Assembly (NCBI GenBank): GCA_013397435.1
Contig: VZRG01000865.1
Coordinates: 3,261-67,260, forward strand
Direction: 5' to 3'
Length of the DNA stretch: 64,000 nt
Source: Erythrocercus mccallii
Lineage: Eukaryota; Chordata; Aves; Passeriformes; Dicruridae
The position numbers and the translations under genes were made by a program. A model generated the notes under the pieces. That model did not search any database. It saw nothing but the letters and a program-made list of their open reading frames with translations, and was not told where the DNA came from. Every line of letters starts with the position of its first letter. Positions within the stretch are counted from its first letter, which is position 1. Shown in pieces: positions 23,396 through 38,070 of this stretch.

Positions 23396-25283
23396 TGGAT
23401 GCTGATAGAAACACTGATAATTGGATGGCTGAAGGAAGTGATCAGTATAGCCCTCTTGTTAAGTTGTCAGATGAAAGATACTACACAAGAGTCAAGTGCC
23501 TTTTTAAAAAGAACAAGAAAATAGACATGCCATAGGAACGGCAAAATGTGTTATCTTGAAACAAAATTCAAATACTCCCGACAGTCTGTCATACAAGATT
23601 TAAGTAAAAGCAAAGTTGGCTGGTGCTCCTCAGTTTGTTAGCTGCTGTTGAGCTTTTTAGTATTATTTTTGTAAGTGGAATTCAACAGGAGAGATTTTAT
23701 CAAATCAGAGAAACCAAATATTTGTCCTTCTGGAAGAGGTTTGTTTGTGGTTTTTCTTTAATTCTCTTTAATTGTTTGTGAGTTTGGTTTTTTTTAATCC
23801 TTGTAGGAACAAGAACGTTAAGATGAGGAAACCCACCAGTCTTAAAGAAAAAATGTACACATTTTAATCATAGTAGGCACAGGTGGAGTTCAAGAATTTG
23901 TGAGGGTTATGGGGACCACTCCATCTTCGCCTTCCCCCTGTTTCTGGTACTTTTTTCTATCCATTAGTGGTCAGGTTTTCCTTTATATAAGGTACTGTAA
24001 GAGAGTATGTACCCTTGAATGCACAAATGAGCACGCCCACCAATGCTATTGTCTCTGTGATGTCCCTCTCTGTGGAATACAAATACTGCCCTATTGATGT
24101 TTTAGCTCTTGTTCTTTCAGTGCGGGTTGGGGGGAATAAGGGGAAAACACTACCCCAAAAATTCTGCTAGAGAGTTCTTAGTGTAGATGTGTCCACTAAC
24201 CCTCTCCTGCTTTTTAGTTCTGGTTACATAATGGACTTAGCAGCTTAAACAATTTCTGGTGGTTTTTTTTCCTTACCCTTCTGCAGCTGGTTGCAAAGCA
24301 GCTATTTGATTGCTGAGTGAAGGCAGAAAAGAATTTTCTTATGATTTATAGTTTGGAGATCCAACTGGTGCTGGCAAGTCTTCCCTGCCTCTTGACAGCT
24401 GTGAGATGGGCTGTGATTTCCAGGCGGGAGGACTGAGCTCACACACTTTTCTTACTTTGCTCCTGCTGAGGAGGAGACAGATTCGTGTTGGTTATGCGTA
24501 GGGAATGGGTGACCAACTGCCATTTGCATCCTCTAAAAGGAGGTGAAATGGGGCTTTTTGGGCTTTGTTGGTTTGGGTTTTTTTTTTGTTTAAATTAGAA
24601 GAAGCACCTGTAAAATCTGTTTGTATTTTCTTATGGCAGTCAAAAATACTTAGCACTTTCCGTTATGCTTTCTTCATAAAAGGGAAGTTGTCTGACTCTC
24701 TTTCCTCTTGGTACTTTTCACTCAGCTAATGCAGGTGGCCGGAAGGTTAAACGTGGCTAAAGCAAGCCCTTAGACTTCAGGTGCTCTTTTAAAATGGATT
24801 TAGCTAAAATCAGTAAAAAAAAAAAAGGGTCGGTTGAAACTCTTTGGTTTAATACAAATTCTTTGATTTTGTCCACTGAGAAGAGGCTTAGAAAAACTGC
24901 AATGAGTATGCCCATATACAGGCTTTCTTTGGTCATCAGTGTATGCTGAGTTTACAGGCAGAAACAGATTAATGCTTAAATTTATGCTACAGAATTTAAA
25001 ATAAAAAAGAATTTAAATATTTTAAAATATATCTTGCTGGGGCAAGGTGGCTACCAATTTTCTTCAATTTTGTTGTGATATAAAGTAAAATCCATATGAA
25101 AAACCATTACATAAAGCTAATATATTTTACTTGTTGTGTCTAATTTTTGACAACACTGTTGCTTTGTATCCTCAGCAATGCAGCTGAGTTTGTTTTGCTG
25201 AAGGTTTTGTTGAAATCCTGTTAGATTTTGTTATGGCAAATATAAACTCTCTTTGGACTAGCAAGAGGCAAAGCCTTTCCAAA

Positions 25284-25286
<3 letters not shown>

Positions 25287-25317
<31 letters not shown>
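25287..25317. repeat. Poly-T tract of 31 bases
   Basis: An uninterrupted run of 31 T followed by GTTTGTTTG. On the minus strand this is an A-tract, but I recognise no processed gene copy or SINE next to it. Length may be unreliable in the assembly. Confidence 0.85.
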
Positions 25318-25318
<1 letters not shown>

Positions 25319-26136
25319 TTTGTTTGCTTGAATAGTGTTTTTTGGAAAATGAGTCTTAGGTCTGTCTGAAGTCTGGGGACACAGCCTGGGATCTTGGGCA
25401 TTGAATAGCAATTTCAAGACAAGGGAAAGCGAAGGTCTTTGATAGTGGATATTATCACTTTCCTGATAACAGAACAGTAAGATATGAAACAAGTAAGAAA
25501 TGCCATGCCTAGTATTTCAGAAGAGCATGAGAGGAGAATCTGGGTTTGTTGAATGCTTTTTTCTTTTTTTCCTTTTTGAGAACAATGTATCTTGACAGGT
25601 TTCTCACATATTAAATGCTAGAGTTATCACTGCTGAGTTAAAAACATCTTTCTTCAGAAGTGTGTCTTCAACTTTGTGCTAAATAGGTGTTAGCTACACC
25701 TGTGTTTTAAATAGCTCAGCTAAAAATCTCTTCCTTCTTTCTCAATGACTCAGTTTTCAGTCTGGTAATTTTTTTAAAGGAAAAGAACTAGCAAGAAGTG
25801 GCTTCTTATCTGTATCTCATGCAATGATGGTGTGGGTTGTTGCTGGCAAGGGTGGTCCCTAATCCCTGCTTTTGCCAGCTCCTGCAGCTCTAGTGGCCCT
25901 GGGACCACCAAAGGATCCTATCAACCCACTGATGCCATGAATGACTAAGCCACAAAAAAGGGTCTGGGGGAAAAAATGAGAGGGCATAGTTTTCCATTGG
26001 TTAAGCAGAGGTTTGTGCTGTGGTATAGCATCATAAAACTTGTTGCAAGGGAGGAGAGAGAATGTATAGCTTGGAGCAAGACTGCTCGTTTTGGTAGCAC
26101 ACTTCTTGTTTCAATACATTAGGTATCTCCTAATGG

Positions 26137-26250
26137 GAATCATAAAATCATTTTGGTTGGAAAAGACCTTTAAGATCATTGAGTCCAATGGTAAACTTAA
26201 CACAGCCACATCTGCCAAATAAACTGTGTCCCTGGATGGTGCTGCATTTG
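26137..26250 (-). mobile_element. CR1 LINE 3' fragment
   Basis: The + strand shows GAATCATAAAATCATTTTGG, then GTTGGAAAAGACCTTTAAGATCATTGAGTCCAA, then a diverged AACTTAACACAGCCACATCTGCCAAATAAACTGTGTCCC-like block. This order is the reverse complement of the 3' end of an avian CR1. It is short, diverged and 5'-truncated. The right edge is approximate. Confidence 0.88.
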
Positions 26251-29200
26251 TACTGGAGTGGAAGGCAATCATGGAGACTTTTTCCATGCTTTGCTAGAAG
26301 GGGAAACTAGCAGAGTCTGAATTTTTTTCTTTTACCTGAAAGATGCCATTAGATACTATTCTAGAAAAGTTAGTCTTATCATTTTCCCAGATCACCTGCC
26401 AAGTGTCTCTCAGAATAGAAGTGCTCAACCAGGAGCTGATGGCTTCCCCAACCTTTCCCATCTGTGGGGCAGAGAGGGTCATGGATGGAGACTGTACTTC
26501 TGGGGAAGGTCTAGCATCAGTTGCAGCATAGGAAGAACTGTTGTCCTTGAGTCCAGCCGAGTGTAACTACAAACACAGCACTACTTTGCTGCACCCTTCA
26601 CTCCACCTCTCTCATTTGGAGGTCTAAAACCCCCAGAACCTTGGCTTTTCATTGAAAGTGACTGTGAAGTGATCTGGACCTTAGTTTCAAAGTTCAGAGG
26701 CAATGGAAGGTGGTCACTTGTGAAGGGTGATGGGAGTGTACATGGACTCCAGTCCTGGCTTCACACAAGCTCTCTGGAAGCAGCTCACTGTTTCCAGCTG
26801 GAGTGGGAAAGATGCTATGCCAGCTGGCTTGCTCTCCCACCTCTGACACTGATAGGCATCAGGCAGCTAAAGAGCTGGCAGGAGTTTTGAGGATGGATCC
26901 TTCCTTCCCAGGTCTTGTGCTGCTGGAATAAGATGTGAGGGCTGTGGACTCCAGCAATGTAGCCAATACCTCTAAAGATTTGTCCTTCTAAGGTAATTAC
27001 ATTTAATGTTTTCTTATGCCTTTCTAGTTACATGCATTCCAATCTGTTTGGATCTTCCCTGGGAGTATGAAGAAGTGGAGAACCATGAAATGAAATTAGT
27101 ATGAGAGGAACATGAGCATGTGGGAAAGTGGCAGGGATCTCACTGACAGCAGACTGAAGATGATGGGTAGCACGTGTTATACTTGATGTGAGGGGAGTGT
27201 TTTGTTGTGCATGTTCATTTTTTTGGGCCTCAGTTAGTGGCACTAACACCCAAGGGAGCATGATGCTTTTGTAGACCTACTCTTTTTAGCTTGATCTTGC
27301 CAGCACAATGTAGTTACAGTGACAGACTTGTGCTTCTATGGGGTTAAGAGCAGATATTGTGCCTGTGATCCAGAGGATTTGGTTGTCAATAAATGAGGAG
27401 TTCTGTCAGGGAACATATACTAGCAAAGAGAAATAAAATCAGTGACTGTAGTAGCAAAAATAGGCTTCTTTTAAATTGCTGCAAACTTGGGGTTTTTTTG
27501 GAAGACACAGTTGCGTCTTTCTGCATGCATGTCAGATGACTGCAGGTAGACCAACAAAATTCTTCTGTGTGTCCTGGTCGCTGTCTGTATTTCTCCCTTT
27601 CTGGACAGGAGGTGGTCCTTGTCTAACTAGAAAAGGCCAGGTGTTTATACCTTGCTAGTTTTGGCACAGTCCCTTTAGTGTCAACACAGGAGACTGATAT
27701 CCAACTGTGCAGCACTGTTTAGACATGGTGACAGCAGACAGTGTAAGAGTCTGTACCTTGGGAATTGCTCAGGTGTTGCACAGTGTTTTGTTTCTCCCAA
27801 TTTTATTAAATCTCTCCACTAAAGTGGATAGAAACCTGTTAACTTAGTGAATTCTTTTCTGCAGGAGCTTCTCAGTCTGGTTGGTTGGTGGGTGACTGTA
27901 AGTGCTTCAGCTTTTGATGCAAAAATCAGCAAGGATGAGTCAAGCAAGTGTTTTCTTTCATTTCTGCTCCTCAAGGGGGAAAAATACATTGCTTATTGCT
28001 AGAGATAATTATCTCAATACTGGTGTAAGTGAGATCCAGGGATTCACTGCTGGCTCTCTTACAGTGTGAATTCCAAGCTCAGGGCCTTATTTTGCTGCTG
28101 CAATTGGAGCCAGAGGTTTAACTGATTACAGGAAGGGTAATGGGTATAAAAGTCCACCTTCATTTGTTCAAGTGCCATTAAGTTTGGCAGAATCTCAGTC
28201 CAAAAGAGAGGACACATGATCCCTGAACACGCTGCTTTCAAATGGTCAGAAAATTGTCTAGCCTAAAAAAGAAAAAGGGGGAGGATGGGTGTGTAAGAAA
28301 TTTTAAATCTACTTTTTCAAGTCTGCTTTTCTTCTTCGAGCTGACATAAGATGCTTCTATCTTAAGTGCTGTCTTGCCTATCCCAAACAGATATCAGTAA
28401 TGATAACTGTGATTTTCAGTGGTTTGAGCAGAAATGGTGCAGAGGATGCCTGTTGATCCTGAACTATCAAGCAGTGCTGTCATGATGAGCCCCGCCATGT
28501 GCAGTGGGGTTTTGCGTCAGGGAACCCATTTCTTCTCTGATCTGATTCTTGACTGAAGCAATTCACGTCTCCTGGCTGATACAGAAATACTAATAGTAAA
28601 TAGGATTGGGTTAAAACTTTTCAGAACTGGGTCATCTTGTAGTTTGAGATAGTGTAAGATAATGTTAGGCTGCTTCATTTCTTTTTCTGTAGCTGAAACA
28701 ATAGCGGTCTCTGTTCCTAAACTTGTGTGCGTGTGTCCCTGCGTAAAGTATGTTATTGTGCTACACTAAGGCTGAGTGTTTGCCTGCATGTTTCTTAGGA
28801 TGACCTGTATTTCTAGGGAAGCTAGGGAGCAGGGGAGGCATAAGTGTCTAATAATAGCCAGATACTACAAGTTACATAGTGTTGAGGAAAATGTAAGGCG
28901 GTTTGGGGCTTTCGCATAATGCCAGTACCAAGCAACCATCTGAACTTAGTGCTGAACTTGCAGCATGGTGATAGAAAAGTGTTTCAGGATCTGCAAGTGA
29001 TCTGTAGATCTTGGAGCTTCTGTTTTCTGAAATCCAGATTTTAGATTTGTTTTCTCGTGTGCTGTGGGTAATACTTCTGATGCTGACTCCTTAAAGCCCA
29101 GTGTGAATACTACCAAGTTGGGTCTCGCTATACCCTGTATGTGGCAATTGTCTGGATAGATATCTGCAGTGTTCCTAGAACGCATTGGATGAGATCCTGA

Positions 29201-32200
29201 AAATGTTGTAGGAGACACGTTGGAATATGCCCAAAACCTGGCTAGTGAAACTTCCTGGCATGGCTATGCTGACCCACTGCCAGCTCTGTGTGCATGTATG
29301 CGTGTTACAAGGCATCCTGTGGGAACACGTTTAGGTTGCAGCTTCACCTGGTTTCCCCTACGGACAAGACCTATGGGCACAGCTGTGGCACAAAGGCAGG
29401 AGGATTTAGATTAAGCTTGTTTTAATTCTGTAAGTAATCTTGACTTCCTATTTTTATTAAAGCCCTAATCCTGGGCTCTGTCCAAAGGACATTAAAAGTC
29501 AATGGAGACATCCCACTTGCTTCCAGTGAGTGCTGGGACAGACTGCCTGGGGGTTCTGGGTGCCTTTGGTTTGCTGTCTCAACCAGCTTGAGATGCAGGT
29601 GACCTTTGCTCTCTGCAGCTTCTGGAGCCCTGTGAGCAGGGATGGTGGTGTCTTCCCTGGGCTGAAGGCACACACACTGAAAAGTTTGGCAGCCTTAAAG
29701 CAGCTCTTGCTGTCACTCCTCTGTGCACCTGCACTATGCAGCACGTCCGCTCATGGAGCTGCTGGTGTAGCTCTCCTTGGGGAAGCAGCTACTTCAGCCA
29801 GCCACGGTCACTGTCCATGTTGCATAAGGAGAAAAGCATCATAGTGATTATATAAAAGAGATTATGTAACTGGGTAATTTGGTAATCGCCTCTCTGGTGA
29901 ATGCTAAGAATAGCTTGTGAATATGCACTTATTTCTTTGATAGCCATCTACAGTGATGAAGCGCTGGAAAAAGTGGGTGCTGGGCAGTGGCATGGGATGA
30001 AATACTTATGCCTGCTGTGTGTGTTTGCAGAGACTTCACAGCTCTGTCACTCCTGTGCTGCTGTGGTGAGACACATCAGCTGCTGTTCCCCCTGCCCTAC
30101 ATTGTGGTGTGACCTGCTCCATAAGTGCAGTGAAGGTATCCAACTCCTCTTGATAAGCCCGTGCCACCTGCCTGTGGCATCCTTATGAGGATGTGCAATG
30201 CACAGGCAGAGTAGATGATGGAGAAGGGACCACATGTTGCATCTCCATGAACTGAGGCCATTTTCGCTTTCTCTTGCTTCCTAGAACTATCTGTTTTTCA
30301 TGCTGAAGTTGCCAATACTTCTTGCCCCTACCCCGAGAAGTGTCTGGGAAGTGCTGGACAATTTCCAGGATCCTGGTGAGGAGCAAGAAGGCCCATTGCC
30401 TGCTTTGAGACAACTGAGAAGACCATGTGTGCTTCAGCCCCACTCTTGTATCTCTGTTCATGGGTTTATTCTTCTCTTGCAGAAGGGAGGGTGACTCATA
30501 AAAATCAGATGCTGCCAAAGCCAGCGAGAGCTCTCTGATGCTGATTGAAGTCAAGGGAGAAGCTGTGGAGGAGATGGTTGCTATTCCTTGTAGTCTCTTA
30601 GTCCTGAGAAGGCTATGCAGGGGTGATCTTGGGATAGCTTGGGAAAAGGCAGGCCGGATGAAAGGCTGTAGTAGGGGAGGAAGCAAGCAAAAGAAACTCT
30701 GAGTGCCAGTGGTTCATTTGGGAACATCAGTCCTGGCTCTGAAAATGTTCCTGCAGTATTCAGATCAGCTTCTGGAGTCTGGGTGGCTGCTGGCTTTTTG
30801 TTGTGGGTTTGGGGTTATTTTTGATTTTTCTTTTGTGTGGTTTTAATTTGCCTTCCCATTCACTATCCTGAAGGTACAGTTTGCCACATTTTCTCATTGC
30901 TACAGCTATGTCTTCTCTGCCTTGAATTGCTTTTTCAGCTGCTCCTCTCTTGCTGCCTGAAGCTCAAGCTCTTTAACCTTATCTTCAAGCTGCCACATAA
31001 TCTTCTCTCCACCTACGGCTCTGACCTGGTTTCCTCCTCCTCCTCCCAGCCTTGCTCTGGACTGTTGTTCTACCCTTCTTGGCTTAGGATGGCTTTCTTC
31101 TCTCTTTTCTCTGTTATTGGTTTCATGATTTGAGATAGTTTCTGCTTCCCTGGCTGCTGCATCCCTGTTCTCTTTTTAAAATGGTTTTTTCTGTGCTTTC
31201 CTCTTTTATTTCTTTTCTAGGCTTTCTTCAGTTCCATCTATGATTCAGCTCTGGCACAACCACTTCCCACGTGGGTTTTGCCTCTCCCATAATTTCTTTA
31301 CTTTTCCCTACTTGCAGAAGGAAAGGCTGTACCATCTGCCCTTAGAAGTGCCTTATAAATCCATTTCCCATGTATTGCAGTTAGGTGTTGGATGCAGATT
31401 AAAAAAATATAATTTGAAATCCTTTTCCCTTGAAAGAAATACAGATTTCCATCCTGTCCCTTATGCCTGAATATCTGTTTCCTAGCATGTTTTTTCTTGT
31501 TTTTGTGTGTTAGACTAGAGATATGTGAGTTCAGCTTGCAGCTTCACCCAAGAATTCCCTTTGTGGAATGGGTGATTCCTTGTTGCAGTTGGCTTCCTTG
31601 TGTACAGACCCCTTCTCCTTGGTATTTATGCCTTCTCCTTTTGATAAGATATCGGCCCTGGAATATGCTGCTGTTGTTGTCAGGGCAAAAGAGTGTTAGG
31701 AGAATGTTTTTAATAAACATACAGTTGTTGCATAATGTAGGTACAAAGTAGGCAGAGGAGACTGTTCACCCTGTGAACTGTAGAGGACAAGGGCAGGCAA
31801 AGACCATGGATAATATGAAATTATTTTGATGCTATGTAAATCTACAATGCTTATGGGACTTAATTTTTCAGTCTCAAATTACACATCTGGAAAAAGATGT
31901 GACTAAAGTTGAGAGATTTTGTGCAAAAGCATTAAGGATGTGTTAGAGCTGTTACGGGAGCCTCTGTAATGTGAAAACTGTTTAATTTGCAACTGTACAG
32001 ATACATTATGAATAATCCTATCTGGACTGATAGGCAAGTGTGAAGCAGTGAAAAGAGAAGGAAGCCAAAATTCATGTACTGTGTTAACTTTTTAAAACCA
32101 GTGAAACTGAAATAGTATCTTATTTGCATCAATTTTAATGAAAGGTATGTGTGTAAACTCCTGCCTAGGATCAAAGAGAAACATTAATTCTTAGTTTCAT

Positions 32201-34502
32201 GTTGATAAGACAGTTCAAGATGCGTAAGTATGGTATGAAAAGGTATGAAGGCAATTTTTACATTTGGTGCAGAGACACCATACAAGATTTTCCTTTACTT
32301 TTGTCTGCCTTGTGCAGACAAAATGTCATGTGCAGCATGTGTAATTTGATTGACTTTAGTAGTAATGTTACCTTCGTTGTTCTGAAACCTCCAGATGCAG
32401 GCTTTGACCATCTGTGTTTCTAGTCTGTGACAGAAATCCTAGAGTTCATATGGAGCATACCAGTTGTATTGGATGTCACAGCAGAACTCTCACTGGTAGG
32501 CAGGAGCAGAATGGACTCCATGTTTTGGAGTTTGAACTCCAATCCTAATTGGTCATCTGTTCCCTTTGAAGAAAATAGACTGTAAAGGTATTAAATTTCT
32601 CATGAAAGTTCAAGTTCAATTAAATAGATTCAGTTAAAGAGATTTCCAAAAGCAAATCCAACGGAGGAAAAAAAATGAGCAGTGTCTGCCAATATCCGGC
32701 TGTCTGGAAGTGCCCGATGGAGCCAAATTAATAACTTTTAAGAAGTTCCCTTTTGAAATGTTCCTGCAGCAAGCTTTAAAAAAAAATCTAGAGAGGCTTG
32801 AAAGCAGAAACCCTTTTTAAAAAGTCTTTCCTTCAAGCAAGAACATTTAGACATGATGTGAAGCAAGGTTATGAAGGGATAATTAGTACTGGGTTTCCTG
32901 ATACTGCCTAGAGAAAGCTTGGCAGCCTTTTTTGCTGTGGTAGGGATGGCACTCGTAATCTCAATGTCAGTATTTGCCAAGTGTTACTCTAGCCCTGCTG
33001 GTGAGTCCCTGGATATCTCCCTGAAGGTGACTGCCTCATGTGTGAGGGTTGTAAACACCGGGGTCTTGAGAAAGGACTGAGGTCTGACTCTGAAGGCATC
33101 TGCTCCATGCTCCATGCTCCAAGGCATGACTCCAAGGGGATTGATCTCATGTCTGTGCAGGCTTGCCAGATGTGTCTGGACCTGACTCTCTCCCAGCCTG
33201 ACAAGTGTTTTTGCAGCCATTGATGGCAGGGATGTGCCACCTTTGTGCCTGTAGCACTGGCATGATGGAGACAGCTGGCAGGGCTGACATCCTTCTGCTG
33301 GGCTGGGTTCAGCTCCTGCCTGCCTCCTCTGCCTGCACCTGCAAGGACGGAGGTGCTCACACTCGGATGCTCATTCCTAGAACATGGGCTGAAGGTGGCA
33401 AAACTATGTCGTGCGCCTGACTTCAATACCTGGCTCTTCAGCTGCTGAAAAAAAAAATCACCATTCTTTTCTCTTTCAGTGCTTTATGTTGTTCTGCAGA
33501 GGAAATTCTTTCTTAATGATGTCCTAGACTTTGATATATGTTCTGTATTCATGGTAACAACTTCTCCAACTATCCATCTTCCAAATCAGATTAAATCTAT
33601 TTGTACATTTATGATATTTCTTCATGCTTTATTCAAACACAAGTAATCAAATAAAGAACAATTCATGCTGTTATGCTTCAGAAGTCCTTGCCAATACTTA
33701 GATTTTTATGGGACACTAGAATTTTGCAGTTGACTGTAATGACGAAAAGTATGCTTATCTGCCATATCTCACAGAAGGATTTCACAGTACTAAAGCAATA
33801 TTAAATATGTCGTAGCATGTTCCACTCACATCCAGTCCAGATGCATAGCCTTGTATGGATGGGTAAGTGGGCAGAAAGTATTGAAAATGTCGTGCAGGGT
33901 GTTTGTAGGAGAATTAGAAACTTAAGATTTCTGATTCCTGGTTTCCTATTCCAGTTTTGTATAAGGCAACTGCTTTGGCTTTACTATAAACACTTTGCAA
34001 CAAGTCCTTCTTTTTCATGAAGTTATAAACATGCGCATTTTTTGGAAGTTCGAGCAAGGCATCTTGTCAATGGCATGAACCTCTACAGGCATGTAAGCGG
34101 TCTGGAAGAAAATTTCCTGGATTGACTCTTCTCCATGTGGAATTATCAGATTGTAACCGTAATGTTTAGTCAGTGTGTCCTGTTAGTAGTGAATCTGAGA
34201 TCAATAAATACCTCCAGATTCTTACCCTTAGTCTTTTGATTTATTCATTTGCACATTTACCACTCAGCTGTACTTGTATTGGGATTGTATTCTAGACTTA
34301 ATGACTTTCTGATGATCTAATTAACCTCAGCCTGTTAGCGATGCCAGTATTTATTTGTGTATAATATGAATTAATGAAAATGTCTACCTGCATCTCACCT
34401 CTTTGGATAGCTGACTAAATCTGTTTAACTTACTGTTGTCTTCAAAGTGCTGTCCTCTGAAGTACCACAGGAGCTAACACTTGTGTGAGGTTCTTTGTTT
34501 CC

Positions 34503-34525
34503 TTTTTTTTTTTTTTTTTTTTTTT
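34503..34525. repeat. Poly-T tract of 23 bases
   Basis: An uninterrupted T23 run in intron 1, with no recognisable retroposed copy beside it. Confidence 0.85.
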
Positions 34526-37500
34526 GCTTTTAATCATAGACTGAATATGCAGGCTTAAGACAGTCTAAGATTTTGCAAAGTTGGATCAATGCCACTGAGT
34601 AGATTAGGCCAAGACAGAAATAACAGCACATCAAAACAGTTTCAAACTTTCAAAGGCTGTTTTTGTTAAAGCACTTCCAAAAGCTAGGGAATTGAAAGTT
34701 CAGGTTTACATGTGTGATGAGAGGAACTTCTCTGAAAAGATTGGCATTTGCCCAGGATGTGGGAGGCCAGTTTTGTCTCCTTTGTGTCCTCTGGATGAGT
34801 CCTTGAAAGAGTTCCTACCCTAGATGGGCTATACTAGAATTGATTTATATCAATTGTTGACATTCCTCTTTTCCACTTATGAAGGAACTATGTACTAAGC
34901 TAGGTGGAAAGCTTCACCATCGCTTGGTATTTTAGATGCTCTTTGAAGAGAGACACCTGTGTTTGCGTTTATTCTAATTATACCCCTTCAGAGCCTGAAC
35001 ATAGAAACTGAAAGACAGAAAAGGATGAGACATTAGGTCTATTGGTTGCAATAAGACAGCATGGCCTTGTCTTGGGAAGTGCTTACATGGGGAATTTGGG
35101 GAATCTGCTTGTGTGTGTTGGAGAAAGAGATAATTCTGTCCTTGCTGCTGCTTTACACAATGTCCCCAAAATTTTGCTACTATCTCCTTATAGAGATAGG
35201 ATGCTGGTGAAAATAGGTCTTTGCACCTATACTTATGCATTTCATGCAAATGCATAGAATGCATAAATATATGCATACTCTTGAAAAGAAATACTGCCAG
35301 CACAAAAGTTTGAGATTTTTTTTCCTCCAAGTGCCTGAAGTTAATTTTTTTCATCTTCCAGGAGACTGAGAGAGGCTGGAGTCCTTCTGGGTGGGAGATA
35401 GGAAAGCAGATTTGCCATATCCTGGCAGAGCACATTAGCTGGGTTGGGTGGATCTTGACTGCAATTACCATTGCACCCTGCCCCTTATACCTCTCTGTTC
35501 TGCAGGTATGTCCTTTTGGATACCTAACAGATACAAAAAACCCCAAAGGAACTTTTTTTTTTTTGCTTTAGGAATGTAGGAAGCCCAGTTTCAGGATCTG
35601 AAAAATACAGTTGTGTGCCCAACTCCCTAATATGAGAGGGTTTCTCAGAGGATTTATCTTAAAGTTTCATATCAAGCTGGCACTATCTGGAGTTCACCTG
35701 CTGCTACGTATTTAATTCATATGATGACATAAAATATTTATATTTAACAAATAGCTCATTAAAATCAGTCTTCCCTCCTTTTTGTATGGAGAACATCTCA
35801 TGTCCTGAATTTTGCACATCCAGGCAAGGACTGTGGCAATACTAGAGAGATATATTTCAAATAATCACCATTCCTCTCTAGTAGCAAGGGAGGTGGGGAG
35901 GTGGTACAGTGGAGGATGCATAGAGGGCAATGCCTAGTATACCTTTTCCAACCTTAAAGACTGTTGTAAAACAGATCCATATAACATTTAAACTGAGAGT
36001 GTTCGTAGTATCTTTTCTAAGCACCAGATTTTTTCCAGGGCTGTTGTATTCCTGACATTGCTGTGCTAGTTCATGGGACCTTCCTCAGCTCCTTCCTGTT
36101 TGGTAGGGACTAGGTTAGGCAGTTCATGCTGAGGCTGGTTTTAGTGCTGTCCTATTCCTTTAATGAACATCTTAAGGCAGTCTTAGATACTTATTTCAAG
36201 TTTTATTTATGTGAACTGATGAAATGTCCATGGAACTGGATGTTTGCTACATTAAGTGGTGAGTTTATACCTTCCTGTCCGTCTTGTCTGCTGCTCTAAT
36301 TGGCTTTATTTGTTGGGGTTTTTTTCTGAATATTTTTAAATAATCCAATGATTTACATTTTTTCTGGATAGTCCAATTTTCCAGTCTTAGGTTTCTGTGG
36401 CTGGTAATAGGGGGCTAGTAAATCAGGATTGATTTGACACTTGCCACCTCTGTTGGTCATAGAGACCATTCAATAGTTTATGCATTGAAACCAAAAGAAA
36501 GGAGATAGAGTTTTCAAATTAAAAGCATTCATAGCAGAAGCATTAATGCTACAGTTCCTTGTACCAATGTGTAGAATTGGCACTCTGGGTTTCTTGTGCA
36601 CGCTGTGGATTTAAGCTTGGAGGAAACCCTGCATCCTGAGCCTGTAATCACAAATTTATGCACATAAATAGTGATGGATTTTACAATGTCTCGCAAGAAT
36701 TCTCTGTTCTGCCATCAGGCAGTCTTGAAACAAGCTGCCTACATATGTGCCTTGCAAATAAGCCTCTAACCTGACCTGGAGGGAATACATCTGTGGGTGG
36801 ATCCACAGCCCAAGCTCCCCACCTCCTCAGAGCTCTGCCCCTCAGATGAGGCAGCTGGCAAAGTTGATAAAGAATCCTGGTGATGGGGGTGACTTTTTGT
36901 TTGGTGCAGAAGAACCCAGTTTTAACTATTGTTGGAGGAAAAAAAGTTACTTCTATAGAGCTTGCCTTACGTTAGAAATAATCAGTTTCCTCATTCATGT
37001 CTTCAGATATTAGAAGATATTTTTCCATCCAGTTTTTTTGTAATCTATTATACTCTATAGGAAGCAGTATAAAAGTATGGCCTCATGTCATAAAGGCAGT
37101 GTCACTTAGGGAAGTGGGATTCTGCTGTTGCCTCTGCTGTCAGGCACAGGTACATTTCTTTGTAATTTTTGTCCCATATTCTTCTTCTAGTTTAAGAAAT
37201 TATAATTTCTATTCATAGCTAGTCATGGAAGCTGTGGATTAAAGCCATGGATTAAAAGCCATAGGAAAGACAGATAGGTGTCAATAGATTAAACTGAGCA
37301 GATCCTACCATTAACAGAGGTGAGGAAGAGGGATCTCTGTTACCCTTTTACTGAGTACTAAGGGTTATGACCAAGTACTACAGAATTATCTCTTGCCATG
37401 TAACATGTTGGTTCTCCCATTAAACAGTGCTCACTCTGACTATGGACTGGGCTGGGAGTTTTCTTTCAGTCTGTATTGTTTCATAGTTAGGAGGAGTATT

Positions 37501-38070
37501 TTTAGCTAATAAATTTAAGGCTTTTTATAAAACCTTCCTTTTAAAAAAGTAAAATGATCTGGATATCAGTTTCATTCCCTCTATTGAGAAAGATTAACTT
37601 CTGAGATTCTTCTCTCCCCTCCCCGATTTGCTTAATTGGCCTAGATGATATCTACTTTCCTCTTGGCCTGAAAAGCCTTAGGCAGTGCTTGACTTGTGAT
37701 ACAGTTGGCATTGTACCTTAAGGAACCACAGGCATTGTCATTTCGTAGTGTTAGTAGTGTTAAACTCTCCTCCATCATTTGCCAGAACTGGGCTATCCTG
37801 TTCCTCCTGCACCTTGGTTCTGGAACCTGGGTACATAATTTTGCAAGAAATAAGTATGTTCTATTTAACTCTATGCAGCTTTGATCTGAGATTTGTCTTC
37901 AAATGAATTTTAACTCCAAGCAAAGTTCACTCACAATGTTATCTAGAAATTATGGATTCACCCTGATTCTCTGGATGCTTGCCTAAGTTTGTCAGAAAAT
38001 GTTACAAATGAGAAATACCTTGCAAAGATTTGTATTTGTCTGGAAGCTACAAAAAGTATTTTGTGTTTCA

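Larger units (their letters stand above)
20596..38065. other. Intron 1, proximal part, no gene seen
   Basis: AT-rich intronic sequence. Named contents are a perfect inverted repeat at 23370, a T31 tract at 25287, a CR1 piece at 26137 and a T23 tract at 34503. One exon-like block (acceptor at 22940, AATAAA at 23055) is noted in the findings. Open frames of up to 190 codons (such as 34974-35546 on the minus strand) show no family resemblance and look like chance. Confidence 0.6.

Noticed and set aside
25172..25492. Minus-strand frame containing a lysine run next to the poly-T tract, considered as a retroposed gene copy
   Set aside because: The lysines are just the translated A-tract, and the flanking sequence matches no gene that I recognise.
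30183..30686. 167-codon minus-strand frame
   Set aside because: Serine- and leucine-rich without domain structure, and open frames overlap on the other strand.
34974..35546. 190-codon minus-strand open frame
   Set aside because: The composition is irregular, no family is recognised, and it overlaps other open frames. Treated as chance in intronic DNA.
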